Assembly: GCA_022841205.1 (NCBI GenBank)
Contig: JALHCK010000031.1
Span: forward strand, 1 to 7,550
From: Methanomicrobiales archaeon
Lineage (GTDB): Archaea > Halobacteriota > Methanomicrobia > Methanomicrobiales > Methanospirillaceae
Reading direction: 5' to 3'
Length of the DNA: 7,550 nucleotides
Part shown: one piece after another, positions 1 through 5,350 of the stretch
Layout of the letters: each line of letters starts with the position of its first letter
Numbering within the stretch: position 1 is the first letter of the stretch
Notes under the pieces: model-generated
Told to the model about the DNA's origin: nothing
The model's input: only the letters and a program-made list of their open reading frames with translations
Database searches by the model: none
Translations under genes and position numbers: made by a program

Positions 1-50
1 ATGTCCAGATCCATTCCGATTCGATGGTGACATTACACACGGCAAACTGA
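1..50 (+). CDS. 3' end of an unidentified protein, cut by the window edge
   Basis: Only the last 15 complete codons are visible, read from base 3 and ending in a TGA at 48-50; the final residues are VTLHTAN. Taken alone this would not be worth calling. However, the fragment at 4290-4433 ends in almost the same way (SDTQVTLHTANA against SDSMVTLHTAN, about 10 of 15 aligned residues identical by eye), and each is followed within about 25 bases by a gene of the same short membrane-anchored family. The gene therefore probably belongs to an upstream partner family in a duplicated two-gene unit. No function can be given from so few residues. Confidence 0.5.
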   Translation, partial: VQIHSDSMVTLHTAN

Positions 51-67
51 ACGGAGAGATACCTGGG

Positions 68-521
68 ATGGAAAAAACCACGCTAATTTTTTTGTTCTTT
101 GCGACTTTTATCCTAGTAATCGGCGTATTATCGCTCATTACCAGCCAAGTTACAGACATCTCATCAATGGATAGGAGGAACGAAAAATGGGAACCACCAA
201 ATGTGACGCCAGGGAAACAACATTTGGGTATTCCGGTATGGTTTCATCCTAGCAGGATAGAGATACATGCAGGGGAGATAAAAGAGGAACAGATAATTCT
301 CAAGACGAGAGCGAAGGGTCAGGGGCTGGTCATACAGCGGATAGTCCCGGTAAAAGAGAAATCAGTAAATTCTGATGAGGAAATTCCCATGCCGCGATAC
401 CTGAATGTAAGCATGAGGGGAGTACTTATTCCGTGTTAATATGAACATGACTCCCGTCATTACTCATCGAGGTTGGATTACGGTGAATGTAAGCGGAAAG
501 GTGAATGAACTGGAAGATTAA
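68..521 (+). pseudogene. Short membrane-anchored extracellular protein, frame broken near its end
   Basis: The reading frame from the ATG at 68 gives 123 residues and stops at 437-439. It begins with one hydrophobic segment (about residues 5-26), followed by a polar region with a PGK..LGI motif, as expected for an N-terminally anchored protein facing outward. The frame that continues the family pattern is shifted by one: from about 417 to the TAA at 519-521 it reads an EYLFRVNMNMTP stretch and a GWITVNVSGKV stretch. The intact relative at 4457 has about 11 residues between the corresponding positions where this copy has about 4. This suggests a small deletion rather than just a miscounted G in the GGGG run at 417-420. 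A GGAG at 53-56 may be the ribosome site. The upstream gene stops at 50, so the two were probably co-transcribed. Function unknown; the C-terminal half recalls a beta-sandwich domain, but that is only an impression. Confidence 0.6.
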
Positions 522-536
522 ATGACTCCTCGACCG

Positions 537-637
537 TTGCCTGAAATATAAGGGGGAGATCCTCTTGTTCAGGTATGGTTTCTCTTTATACGCACACTAC
601 CTGGAAACACCTGAATAACGCATGGATTCCGTTTTAA
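537..637 (+). pseudogene. Decayed 3' end of a relative of the gene at 6373
   Basis: Bases 602-637 read WKHLNNAWIPF and a TAA stop, almost exactly the last residues of the protein encoded at 6373-7098 (GKHLNNAWIPF). Immediately upstream, 537-580 can be read as LPEI, a stop, then GGDPLVQV, which lines up with IPGNMTGRIPVRVQ in the intact gene. The two parts are in different frames, separated by roughly 25 extra bases (about 577-601), and contain a stop. The rest of the gene is absent. This is a relic left when the upstream part was lost or overwritten. It shows that a copy of the 6373 gene once stood in front of block A here, as it still does at 7061. Confidence 0.65.
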
Positions 638-911
638 TGAATTGTGAATATGATCACACCCATGGTCTGTTGGGGATCGAGATGCAGACCGTGCTCATCC
701 GGGAGAATCATTGAGACAGAGAATCATCAATACCGTAACGTGCTGTATTCCGAATCATTCTGCTGACAGTTCCGAATCTGGCAGAGAGATCGCTTATACA
801 CCTGGGTCCGATTACCTTTGAAGGGTGAGGATAAATACCTCATCCCACGACAGCATTTCGGAAGTCAGGATGTTTTCCCTGCTGTTGTAAAGCCGGGCTC
901 GGGATCGACGT
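601..911 (+). repeat. Repeat block A, copy 1 (partner at 7061-7340)
   Basis: Bases 605-698 match 7066-7159 with a single mismatch by my count; they include the last 33 bases of the decayed gene and 61 bases beyond it. Similarity then continues with more substitutions to about 911. Copy 1 has about 31 extra bases (near 698-728) that contain the nine-base direct repeat GAGAATCAT at 703-711 and 719-727. Both copies keep an inverted repeat GGTCTG/CAGACC (664-669 and 685-690 here). A short stem TGAGG/CCTCA around 826-841 is replaced in the other copy by a different stem with AGGGG/CCCCT. No convincing reading frame runs through the block. It may be a transcript leader, a 3' untranslated region, or simply duplicated spacer. 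Confidence 0.85.
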
Positions 912-924
912 CAATGACTGTAAA

Positions 925-1103
925 TGGTTCCCAGTTTGTTTCCAAATCATCAAACTGGCAGTTTGAGGATGTGGACAGAAATTATTTGGTGCCATATTTA
1001 CCAACACCAATGCGGACAATTTTAAGTTGTCCAATAAGACGGTTCCGCTGGTAATTGATCCGGATGGCCGAGCGGAGCGTATCGAAAAAAAGAGAGTGAA
1101 AAG
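925..1103 (+). repeat. Repeat block B leader, copy 1 (partner at 5149-5350)
   Basis: This block lies directly before the start codon of the secreted protein at 1104. Bases 941-1040 are identical to 5165-5264 (100 of 100 by inspection). After that, copy 2 has about 15 extra bases and a few small differences, but the final stretch before the ATG again matches closely, including the purine-rich GAGAGTG that may serve as ribosome site. The similarity continues into the signal-peptide codons (to about 1181). The block starts just after block A ends, so the upstream region of the 1104 gene is an A-B fusion. The whole of 522-1103 holds no intact gene. Confidence 0.85.
931..1032 (+). promoter_or_regulatory. 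Cluster of inverted repeats in leader block B, copy 1
   Basis: Three arms of one motif lie close together: CCAGTTTG (931-938), CAAACTGG (951-958) and CAGTTTG (959-965). The middle arm can pair with either outer arm but not both, giving two mutually exclusive hairpins; the second is the 15-base dyad CAAACTGGCAGTTTG. Downstream are TTGGTG/CACCAA (986-991, 1005-1010) and GGACAA/TTGTCC (1014-1019, 1027-1032). The AT-rich CATATTTA between 993 and 1000 could be a TATA element about 105 bases before the start codon. Whether these act as DNA operator, promoter or RNA switch cannot be told from sequence alone. Confidence 0.45.
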
Positions 1104-2396
1104 ATGAAGACAATGAAATTTCACGCCGTCCTGCTGGCACTGCTGCTGGCGGCGATGGCTATGGTACCGATCGTGAGTGCCGAGAATGTCTATCTTTGTC
1201 AGGAAACGGACAATTGTATGACTTCCCGCACGATGGCGGTAAATTCAACAAATCTGAATGAGAGAATAGAGAACGGACCTACACATGCACCGGTTATTTT
1301 CGATGACCTTCTTGTTAAAGGTGTTGAAGGGGTACCGAATAATGTCCAGAGAAAGGAGGAATTTCTCTTCCTTGAAGTTTCTGCGTCCGTTGTATCAAAG
1401 AGCGGGAATAGTCAGGATGATGGTTTAGTCACCATAACCGTACCGACATCTTCCTTAATTTTCAGAGAGGAACTTACCGGTATGGCCGTTCCTGTACCTG
1501 ATGACCTGACTTCCGCTGAAAAACCAATCGACGGACCCGTTGTGATTCTCTGGGCACCGAAAGAAATTTTATCGATTGGCGCGTCTGGTGATAAAACGAC
1601 AATCACCGTACCGGAAAGAATCCTCATGAGGTATACATCCCAGGAAGAGTCCCGTGCGTCTGTCAAAAAATACGCAAACGAAAATCTGCTGATCAGCCAT
1701 GATACTTATCCTGCCGCAGTGCCGATGAAACAAGTACAGAATGCCGCAACCACTTCCGGTGATTTTGCAGAACGTTCATGGTATTACGATGCGAACTGTG
1801 CGCATCAGATTACCGGTATTCAGGGGGTTATTGATCCTTCCACGTCATATAACAACGGAGAATCGTATTTCAGTTACCATGAGATGGAGGTGTATCTCGA
1901 ACGGGATACAGACTGTATCGAGTTCGTGAGTTATCACCGTACTGACGGCCAGATCAGGGTATTTGTGTCGATACACGATGATTATTACCTCTACACGCCG
2001 ATCGATATCGATGCCACAAATCTTCCCTATGTGAATTATTATCTCTCCATTGATGCTCCATACTGGTACACCACGAGACTGCAGAACCCGCTGACAGGAA
2101 CCTGGTATTCGAATAGCTGGACAGATTCGGATAACTTCTCCCGTTACATTAAGAGTCTCCGCGGATCCACCGAACTCCTGTCGCTGCAGCATGTTCCCCC
2201 GCTCTATTCATTCCATACAGAGACAAACCCCATTACCGGAGATTATATACGGAATTCCGCAGGAAGCTGGGTACGTCCCAACCAGGCCTTTACTGACATG
2301 GGAGCCATCCCGAACGAGCAGTACGTCCACGGGACAAAGAGCTGGAGCAGCGGGACAATCGTTACCACCCACGAATGCGGATCCGGAGTCAGCTGA
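1104..2396 (+). CDS. Secreted protein of unknown function (430 residues)
   Basis: The product starts with a clear signal peptide (Met1 to about Ala26, two lysines, then a Leu/Ala-rich core, predicted cut after VSA), so it should be exported. The mature part has an N-terminal region (about 27-215) with two beta-rich stretches around 86-120 and 145-172. A second region (about 222-365), rich in Tyr, Trp and Asp, contains two cysteines (232 and 271) that might form a disulfide. I recognise no catalytic motif, anchor or known domain; a beta-sandwich binding module is a guess. The start at 1104 is chosen because the signal peptide begins there and matches those at 5351 and 7401. The lipoprotein gene starts only 20 bases after the stop, so the two are probably one operon. 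The upstream DNA is a fusion of repeat blocks A and B. Confidence 0.85.
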   Translation: MKTMKFHAVLLALLLAAMAMVPIVSAENVYLCQETDNCMTSRTMAVNSTNLNERIENGPTHAPVIFDDLLVKGVEGVPNNVQRKEEFLFLEVSASVVSKSGNSQDDGLVTITVPTSSLIFREELTGMAVPVPDDLTSAEKPIDGPVVILWAPKEILSIGASGDKTTITVPERILMRYTSQEESRASVKKYANENLLISHDTYPAAVPMKQVQNAATTSGDFAERSWYYDANCAHQITGIQGVIDPSTSYNNGESYFSYHEMEVYLERDTDCIEFVSYHRTDGQIRVFVSIHDDYYLYTPIDIDATNLPYVNYYLSIDAPYWYTTRLQNPLTGTWYSNSWTDSDNFSRYIKSLRGSTELLSLQHVPPLYSFHTETNPITGDYIRNSAGSWVRPNQAFTDMGAIPNEQYVHGTKSWSSGTIVTTHECGSGVS

Positions 2397-2416
2397 GCAT
2401 AACCGAGGACCGTCCG

Positions 2417-3178
2417 ATGGATAAGAAAAATCCCACCCCCCTTTTTTTACTCCTTCTGGGTATCCTCCTCATTGCAGGATGTACCGGCACGAATTCCGGT
2501 ACTGAAAATATTACCGCAGAAAAATTCCTGTCGCATGCCCAAGCGGTCAGGAGTTATTCCGCGGATGTCACGAGAACATTTTCCGGGGAAAAAAATGGGA
2601 CTGATGTTTTCAGAATCCAGGTAAAATATCCTGACAGGTTACGCATGGATTTCCAGCAGTCCGATGATCCCGGTCCGGGAACAATGCAGATTTTCCGGAA
2701 AAATACCTCCTACTTGTACCGTCCTGCAGATAATCAGGTGATAGTGATGCCGACCGATGATCAGGACTGGGTGAACGGGGACTCGTGGGCAGAGCCCGAT
2801 TACTGGCGAATGACCTGGAAAATTGCCAGAGACGCGGAAATTTCGCTGCAAGCCTGCGGTACGGAGGAAGGAAAATCGTACTGTATCCTCAGGATCCGGC
2901 CGCAGAATCCTCAGGATCTGATCGACAGGTACCAGAGCAGTTACGCATACTCGGACATTCTTGTCCGTGTGGATGCTGCCACGATGAATCCGATGAAGAT
3001 CCAAGCATCCTACGATAATGACCGGAACACGGTCCTGATCAGTTACCGGAATCTTACGGTTGATCCGGATCTCAGTGACGACCTGTTCGCACCCGTTCTT
3101 CCTCCCGGGGTGGCTGTTATTACGCCTCCCACGCACGAGGCTGTTGTAACGTACCCAGGTGTTGAGTATCCAAAATAA
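2417..3178 (+). CDS. LolA-like lipoprotein
   Basis: The 253-residue product has a short hydrophobic leader ending in the lipobox IAGC (Cys22), so it should be lipid-anchored on the outer face of the membrane. The mature part (about 34-240) has the order of features typical of the LolA/LolB-like outer-membrane lipoprotein-sorting superfamily as found in methanogens: an N-terminal helix with SYSADVTRTF, a KYPDRLRMDF strand pair, a 'YRPADNQV' turn, and near the end a YRNLTVDPDLSDDLF segment followed by PPGVAVI. Archaea of this group lack the Lol pathway, so the role is probably binding of a lipid or other hydrophobic ligand rather than lipoprotein sorting. The ATG at 2417 is preferred over the one at 2375 because it puts the lipobox at the right distance and has GAGGA at 2405-2409. 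Probably co-transcribed with the secreted protein before it. Two cysteines (147, 156) could pair. Confidence 0.8.
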   Translation: MDKKNPTPLFLLLLGILLIAGCTGTNSGTENITAEKFLSHAQAVRSYSADVTRTFSGEKNGTDVFRIQVKYPDRLRMDFQQSDDPGPGTMQIFRKNTSYLYRPADNQVIVMPTDDQDWVNGDSWAEPDYWRMTWKIARDAEISLQACGTEEGKSYCILRIRPQNPQDLIDRYQSSYAYSDILVRVDAATMNPMKIQASYDNDRNTVLISYRNLTVDPDLSDDLFAPVLPPGVAVITPPTHEAVVTYPGVEYPK

Positions 3179-3203
3179 GGGAAATTTATTCCTGGGAGCC
3201 CGA

Positions 3204-3239
3204 ATCTTCCCAATTATTATGAGAGCATTATTGGAAGAT
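3204..3239 (+). other. Imperfect inverted repeat between genes
   Basis: ATCTTCCCAAT (3204-3214) and ATTGGAAGAT (3230-3239) form a ten-pair stem with one bulged C and a 15-base loop. It lies 25 bases after the stop of the lipoprotein gene and 25 before the start of the small membrane protein. It is not followed by a T run, so it is a weak terminator candidate. A processing site or operator is equally possible. Confidence 0.35.
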
Positions 3240-3264
3240 AGGTATATTCATATGAGGGATTTTC

Positions 3265-3408
3265 ATGGATGAGCTCTCTATGTTTTTTAATATCGTGCTG
3301 ATCCTCATAGCACTGACCCTCCTGCTGGTTTTTCATTCATTCCTTGGTGCTGTCATTATCCGCTATGCTGTAAAAATTTTCAAACGGGTCTGGAATTCTG
3401 TGGACTGA
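3265..3408 (+). CDS. Small membrane protein (47 residues)
   Basis: The ATG at 3265 is preceded by GAGGGAT (3254-3260) at good spacing, and the frame runs 47 codons to a TGA at 3406-3408. The product is one long hydrophobic segment (about residues 7-37: FFNIVLILIALTLLLVF then LGAVII), followed by a basic, aromatic tail (KIFKRVWNSVD) likely to sit in the cytoplasm. This fits a single-pass or hairpin membrane peptide. I do not recognise a family. It ends 14 bases before the insertion sequence and has its own stop, so it seems intact. Its spacing from the lipoprotein gene (86 bases) leaves open whether it has its own promoter. Confidence 0.6.
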   Translation: MDELSMFFNIVLILIALTLLLVFHSFLGAVIIRYAVKIFKRVWNSVD

Positions 3409-3422
3409 ACAGGTCATTAATC

Positions 3423-3454
3423 AAGGGTATAGTAGCAGTCTAGACCCCAACCTC
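3423..3454 (+). repeat. Left terminal inverted repeat of the insertion sequence
   Basis: Starts AAGGGTATAG and ends ACCCCAACCTC, matching the complement of 4251-4282. It contains the TAG stop codon of the transposase (complement of 3440-3442) and its last four codons. Confidence 0.8.
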
Positions 3455-4228
3455 TTTCTCTAACAGTTTGAGAATTCGCTTTATCTTCTTCATTTCGCTT
3501 TCCTTTCGATGGTTGTATCGCCATACATATTCGCCGAGATAGAGAGGAAGTTTCTCTCTTCGGATGCCTCCCTTGGAGGCAAGTTTTCGTTTCAGGTATC
3601 CCCAAAATCCTTCTAATCCGTTGATATGGTTTCCTTTCCCGTCAGAGTACTGTTTCTCTCCATGGTTCACCAGACGATGAACGAATCCCCGTGAAGCGAT
3701 TCCCGTATACGCTCTCCAGGTATCAGAGCAGACCACAGATCCCGGAGAGACTTGCTGGGTTATGAGAGGTTGCAGTGTCCCAGCTTCGACGTCATTCACA
3801 ACTTCAGCCCAGACGGTTCCATTACGACAGAGGATCCCAAAAACCGGTTGCTTCTTTGTGCCCCTCCCCCGTTTTGTTCCTGCATCTCTTACAATTTTGC
3901 GCTTGTTTCTCCACTGGCCTCCAAGATAGGTTTCATCCACTTCCACCGTTCCGGAGAAGATCTCGGGAACATCCCGGATTAGTGCTCGTCTGACAATGGT
4001 GAGAGCTCGAAGGACTCTTCCTCGTTCAAGCGAGGTTCTGATCGCAATGTTCTGGCTGCTCTGCTCGAGGAGGAACCATCTGATTATTTCTTTCCACTGT
4101 TCCCTGGTCAAATAGAGGGGAAGACGGTGAGGGGTGAAGTCATACCGGCACCGGGCACATCGACGCTTTCCGGTCCCCATCAAGTAAACTTTTTTCGACC
4201 TGCATTTTGGACACTGGATTACTGCCAT
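3440..4228 (-). CDS. ISXO2-like (IS1595 family) transposase
   Basis: 262 residues, a normal full length for this family, with no break. It catalyses cutting and joining of the element's ends. An N-terminal zinc ribbon uses Cys6, Cys9, Cys24 and Cys27 (CPKC and CARC knuckles) and should bind DNA. A helical linker follows (about 40-90). The catalytic part shows VEVDETYLGG with Asp98, VVCSDTWRAY with Asp169, and HINGLEGFWGYLKRKL with Asn203 and Glu206, the arrangement expected of the ISXO2-like RNase H-fold domain. A basic tail ends the protein. The ATG (complement of 4226-4228) has GAGGGGAG directly upstream. The element appears functional as far as the protein goes; activity also needs intact ends, which are present. 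Confidence 0.93.
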   Translation of the reverse strand: MAVIQCPKCRSKKVYLMGTGKRRCARCRYDFTPHRLPLYLTREQWKEIIRWFLLEQSSQNIAIRTSLERGRVLRALTIVRRALIRDVPEIFSGTVEVDETYLGGQWRNKRKIVRDAGTKRGRGTKKQPVFGILCRNGTVWAEVVNDVEAGTLQPLITQQVSPGSVVCSDTWRAYTGIASRGFVHRLVNHGEKQYSDGKGNHINGLEGFWGYLKRKLASKGGIRREKLPLYLGEYVWRYNHRKESEMKKIKRILKLLEKEVGV

Positions 4229-4229
4229 T

Positions 4230-4271
4230 CTCCCCTCGTATTTTGGTTACGAGGTTGGGGTTTAAAATATA
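4230..4271 (-). promoter_or_regulatory. Transposase promoter and leader hairpin
   Basis: Reading the minus strand, TATATTTTAAA (4271-4261) is a good archaeal TATA candidate. A start about 26 bases on would fall near 4240. The leader holds a perfect stem CCTCGTA/TACGAGG (4254-4248 and 4240-4234, seven-base loop) whose second arm covers the GAGG of the ribosome site. A transcript starting at about 4240 would lack the first arm and keep the site open. A transcript entering from outside would form the hairpin. Confidence 0.5.
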
Positions 4272-4282
4272 GCTATACCCTT
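4251..4282 (+). repeat. Right terminal inverted repeat of the insertion sequence
   Basis: GAGGTTGGGGT at the inner side and CTATACCCTT at the outer side match the left repeat in reverse complement. The central part differs and contains the TATA-like sequence that would drive the transposase. Confidence 0.8.
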
Positions 4283-4289
4283 TAATAAT

Positions 4290-4433
4290 ATGCAAATCAA
4301 AGACCTCAACCTGAATGTTGTTGATATCGATTGGGTAAAACTGGTAGAATATGATCCACACAATGCGTTAACAAACCTTGATGTAACTTGGACCTCGGAT
4401 ACACAGGTGACCCTTCACACTGCAAATGCATGA
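4290..4433 (+). pseudogene. 3' fragment of a gene truncated at the insertion sequence
   Basis: An open frame of 47 codons begins with an ATG eight bases from the end of the insertion sequence and stops at 4431-4433. Its end, SDTQVTLHTANA, resembles the end of the partial gene at 1-50 (SDSMVTLHTAN). In both places a short membrane-anchored protein follows closely. The fragment has no signal peptide or membrane segment, and no ribosome site is obvious, so it is best read as the tail of a longer protein whose front was lost when the element inserted or when flanking DNA was deleted. The front is not on the left side of the element, where 3265-3408 is a complete unrelated gene. Function unknown. 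Confidence 0.55.
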
Positions 4434-4456
4434 GAAAATCCCTTTTGGATAAGAGA

Positions 4457-4963
4457 ATGAAGCAACGAATAACTATCGGGATAATTATAGTCCTCGCGAT
4501 ACTAGTAATCATATTATTTTCGTCGATAGACCAGAAATCATCCCCGCCAGGTGAAGTTGAAAACAACGCAACGCTGATAGTTCCCGGTAAATCTCTTATC
4601 GGAATAGAGGAGACTTATTTATCCCCGAATTCAGGGATAATTGAAGCTGGACAAAACTTAACCTTTGAATTACGAATTGAAAAAAACAAGGAAGCAATCA
4701 GGGATGAGACCATCGCACTTTCCCTCGTGAAAGGGAACTATTCCGATGATGAATTACCTTTACCCAATGGGATGACGCTTGCTTGTAATCCCTCTATGTT
4801 TACATCATATCCCGGAAATGTGTACAAGGTGAGTATCATCATGACGACAACGAAAGAAGTTCCGGTAAACACGTACTTCATTAGAATTCAACGAAATTTC
4901 GATTCCGGGAGAGAGGTTATATGGACTAGCGTTCAGGTAACCGCTCCCACTAAAAGTACCTGA
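4457..4963 (+). CDS. Short membrane-anchored extracellular protein, intact copy
   Basis: 168 residues: a single hydrophobic anchor (about 5-22, ITIGIIIVLAILVIILF) follows three basic or polar residues, and the rest is polar and probably outside the cell, with sequons at NNAT, NLT and NYS. It resembles the broken gene at 68: both have PGK..LGI, an I..AG turn, DDE/DEE followed by LPLP or IPMP, and a C-terminal strand pattern. The segment PNGMTLACNPSMFTSYPGN with following alternating strands resembles an extracellular beta-sandwich, but I can name no family. The start at 4457 is chosen by comparison with the 68 gene; the ATG at 4430 is in frame, overlaps the preceding stop, and is possible. The usual upstream partner gene is truncated here, so its promoter may have been lost. 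Confidence 0.75.
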   Translation: MKQRITIGIIIVLAILVIILFSSIDQKSSPPGEVENNATLIVPGKSLIGIEETYLSPNSGIIEAGQNLTFELRIEKNKEAIRDETIALSLVKGNYSDDELPLPNGMTLACNPSMFTSYPGNVYKVSIIMTTTKEVPVNTYFIRIQRNFDSGREVIWTSVQVTAPTKST

Positions 4964-4983
4964 TCGTTCTGGGAATAACCTCG

Positions 4984-5032
4984 CCATTTTTTTTATAAAT
5001 GGGATTTGTCTGTGAGGGTTTTACCACAGACA
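4984..5032 (+). terminator. T-rich stem and second hairpin after the anchored-protein gene
   Basis: Twenty bases after the stop at 4963, CCATTT (4984-4989) and AAATGG (4997-5002) flank a run of eight T (4987-4994), a plausible archaeal terminator since T runs alone can suffice. Next to it TGTCTGTG (5007-5014) and CACAGACA (5025-5032) form a strong stem with a ten-base loop. The TTTATAAAT at 4992-5000 could also act as a TATA box for a transcript running towards 5351, which would then have a leader of over 300 bases. Confidence 0.45.
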
Positions 5033-5230
5033 GTAGAACACCGGTAAGAATTCCCAGGGATTATTCCAGTACCCTGGCGATAAAATGACGGCTTGCCCAC
5101 AACTCTGGCAAAATAGAAGCAGGAAAGCAGGCGGCAACATTGATGCAATAGTTCCCGGTTTGTGTCCAAATCATCAAACTGGCAGTTTGAGGATGTGGAC
5201 AGAAATTATTTGGTGCCATATTTACCAACA
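4996..5230 (-). pseudogene. Possible relic of a zinc-ribbon protein
   Basis: On the minus strand, different frames show pieces that look like zinc-ribbon knuckles: FCPH, then FCQSCGQAV, then CSTVCGKTL with a stop soon after (about 4996). No single frame holds them, so if real this is a heavily decayed gene, and its first part lies inside repeat block B. The stretch 5033-5148, which block B and the terminator do not explain, holds nothing else except a CCAGGG/CCCTGG inverted repeat (5054-5059, 5072-5077). The evidence is pattern resemblance only. Confidence 0.25.
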
Positions 5231-5350
5231 CCAATGCGGACAATTTTAAGTTGTCCAATAAGACATCTGAATCCTTCCCGGTTCCGCTGGTTAATAGGGT
5301 TCGATCCGGATGGCCGAGCGGAGCATGTCGAAAAAAAAGAGAGTGAAAAG
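5149..5350 (+). repeat. Repeat block B leader, copy 2 (partner at 925-1103)
   Basis: Bases 5165-5264 are identical to 941-1040. About 15 extra bases follow (5265-5279), then similar sequence up to the ATG at 5351. No block A precedes this copy: the similarity stops abruptly near 5149. The shared DNA continues into the signal-peptide codons to about 5428. Confidence 0.85.
5155..5256 (+). promoter_or_regulatory. Cluster of inverted repeats in leader block B, copy 2
   Basis: The same set as in copy 1: CCGGTTTG (5155-5162), CAAACTGG (5175-5182) and CAGTTTG (5183-5189), then TTGGTG/CACCAA (5210-5215, 5229-5234) and GGACAA/TTGTCC (5238-5243, 5251-5256). The one change in the first arm (A to G) would turn an A-U pair into G-U in RNA, leaving the stem possible there but weakening a DNA dyad. 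This slightly favours an RNA role, though one base is thin evidence. Confidence 0.4.

Larger units (their letters stand above)
3423..4282 (-). mobile_element. IS1595/ISXO2-type insertion sequence
   Basis: About 860 bases bounded by inverted repeats of 32 bases, 3423-3454 and 4251-4282. The outer ten bases (AAGGGTATAG) and an inner 11 (ACCCCAACCTC) match perfectly, and about 25 of 32 match overall. The single gene inside is a full-length ISXO2-like transposase on the minus strand whose last codons lie inside the left repeat. The differing middle of the right repeat carries a TATA-like sequence, which may explain why the ends are not identical. The eight bases flanking each end (TTAATCAA and TTTAATAA, for ends at GGG/CCC) are not a clean target duplication, so a deletion or recombination after insertion is likely. 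The gene fragment at 4290 directly abuts the element. Confidence 0.85.

Noticed and set aside
410..445. Programmed frameshift in the anchored-protein gene
   Set aside because: There is no clear slippery heptamer with downstream structure, and the copy also lacks several residues compared with its relative, so damage is the simpler explanation.
818..1054. Plus-strand open frame of 78 codons across blocks A and B
   Set aside because: It spans the junction of two repeats, has no good ribosome site, and its second half recurs before 5351 only as an upstream extension. The block behaves as non-coding spacer.
840..1124. Minus-strand open frame over block B (also at 5061-5360)
   Set aside because: It is shared only because the DNA is repeated, overlaps the leader and signal-peptide start, and shows no intact domain. 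Only a faint zinc-ribbon resemblance was kept as a low-confidence relic.
2375..2416. Earlier ATG for the lipoprotein gene
   Set aside because: It adds 14 residues before a normal lipoprotein signal and overlaps the end of the preceding gene; the ATG at 2417 has a ribosome site and correct lipobox distance.
3415..4290. Target duplication around the insertion sequence
   Set aside because: For several possible end positions, the flanking eight bases never match; only TTAAT is shared, at different offsets.
5162..5350. Longer N-terminus for the zinc enzyme starting inside block B
   Set aside because: It would bury the signal peptide 63 residues inside the protein; the ATG at 5351 matches the starts at 1104 and 7401.
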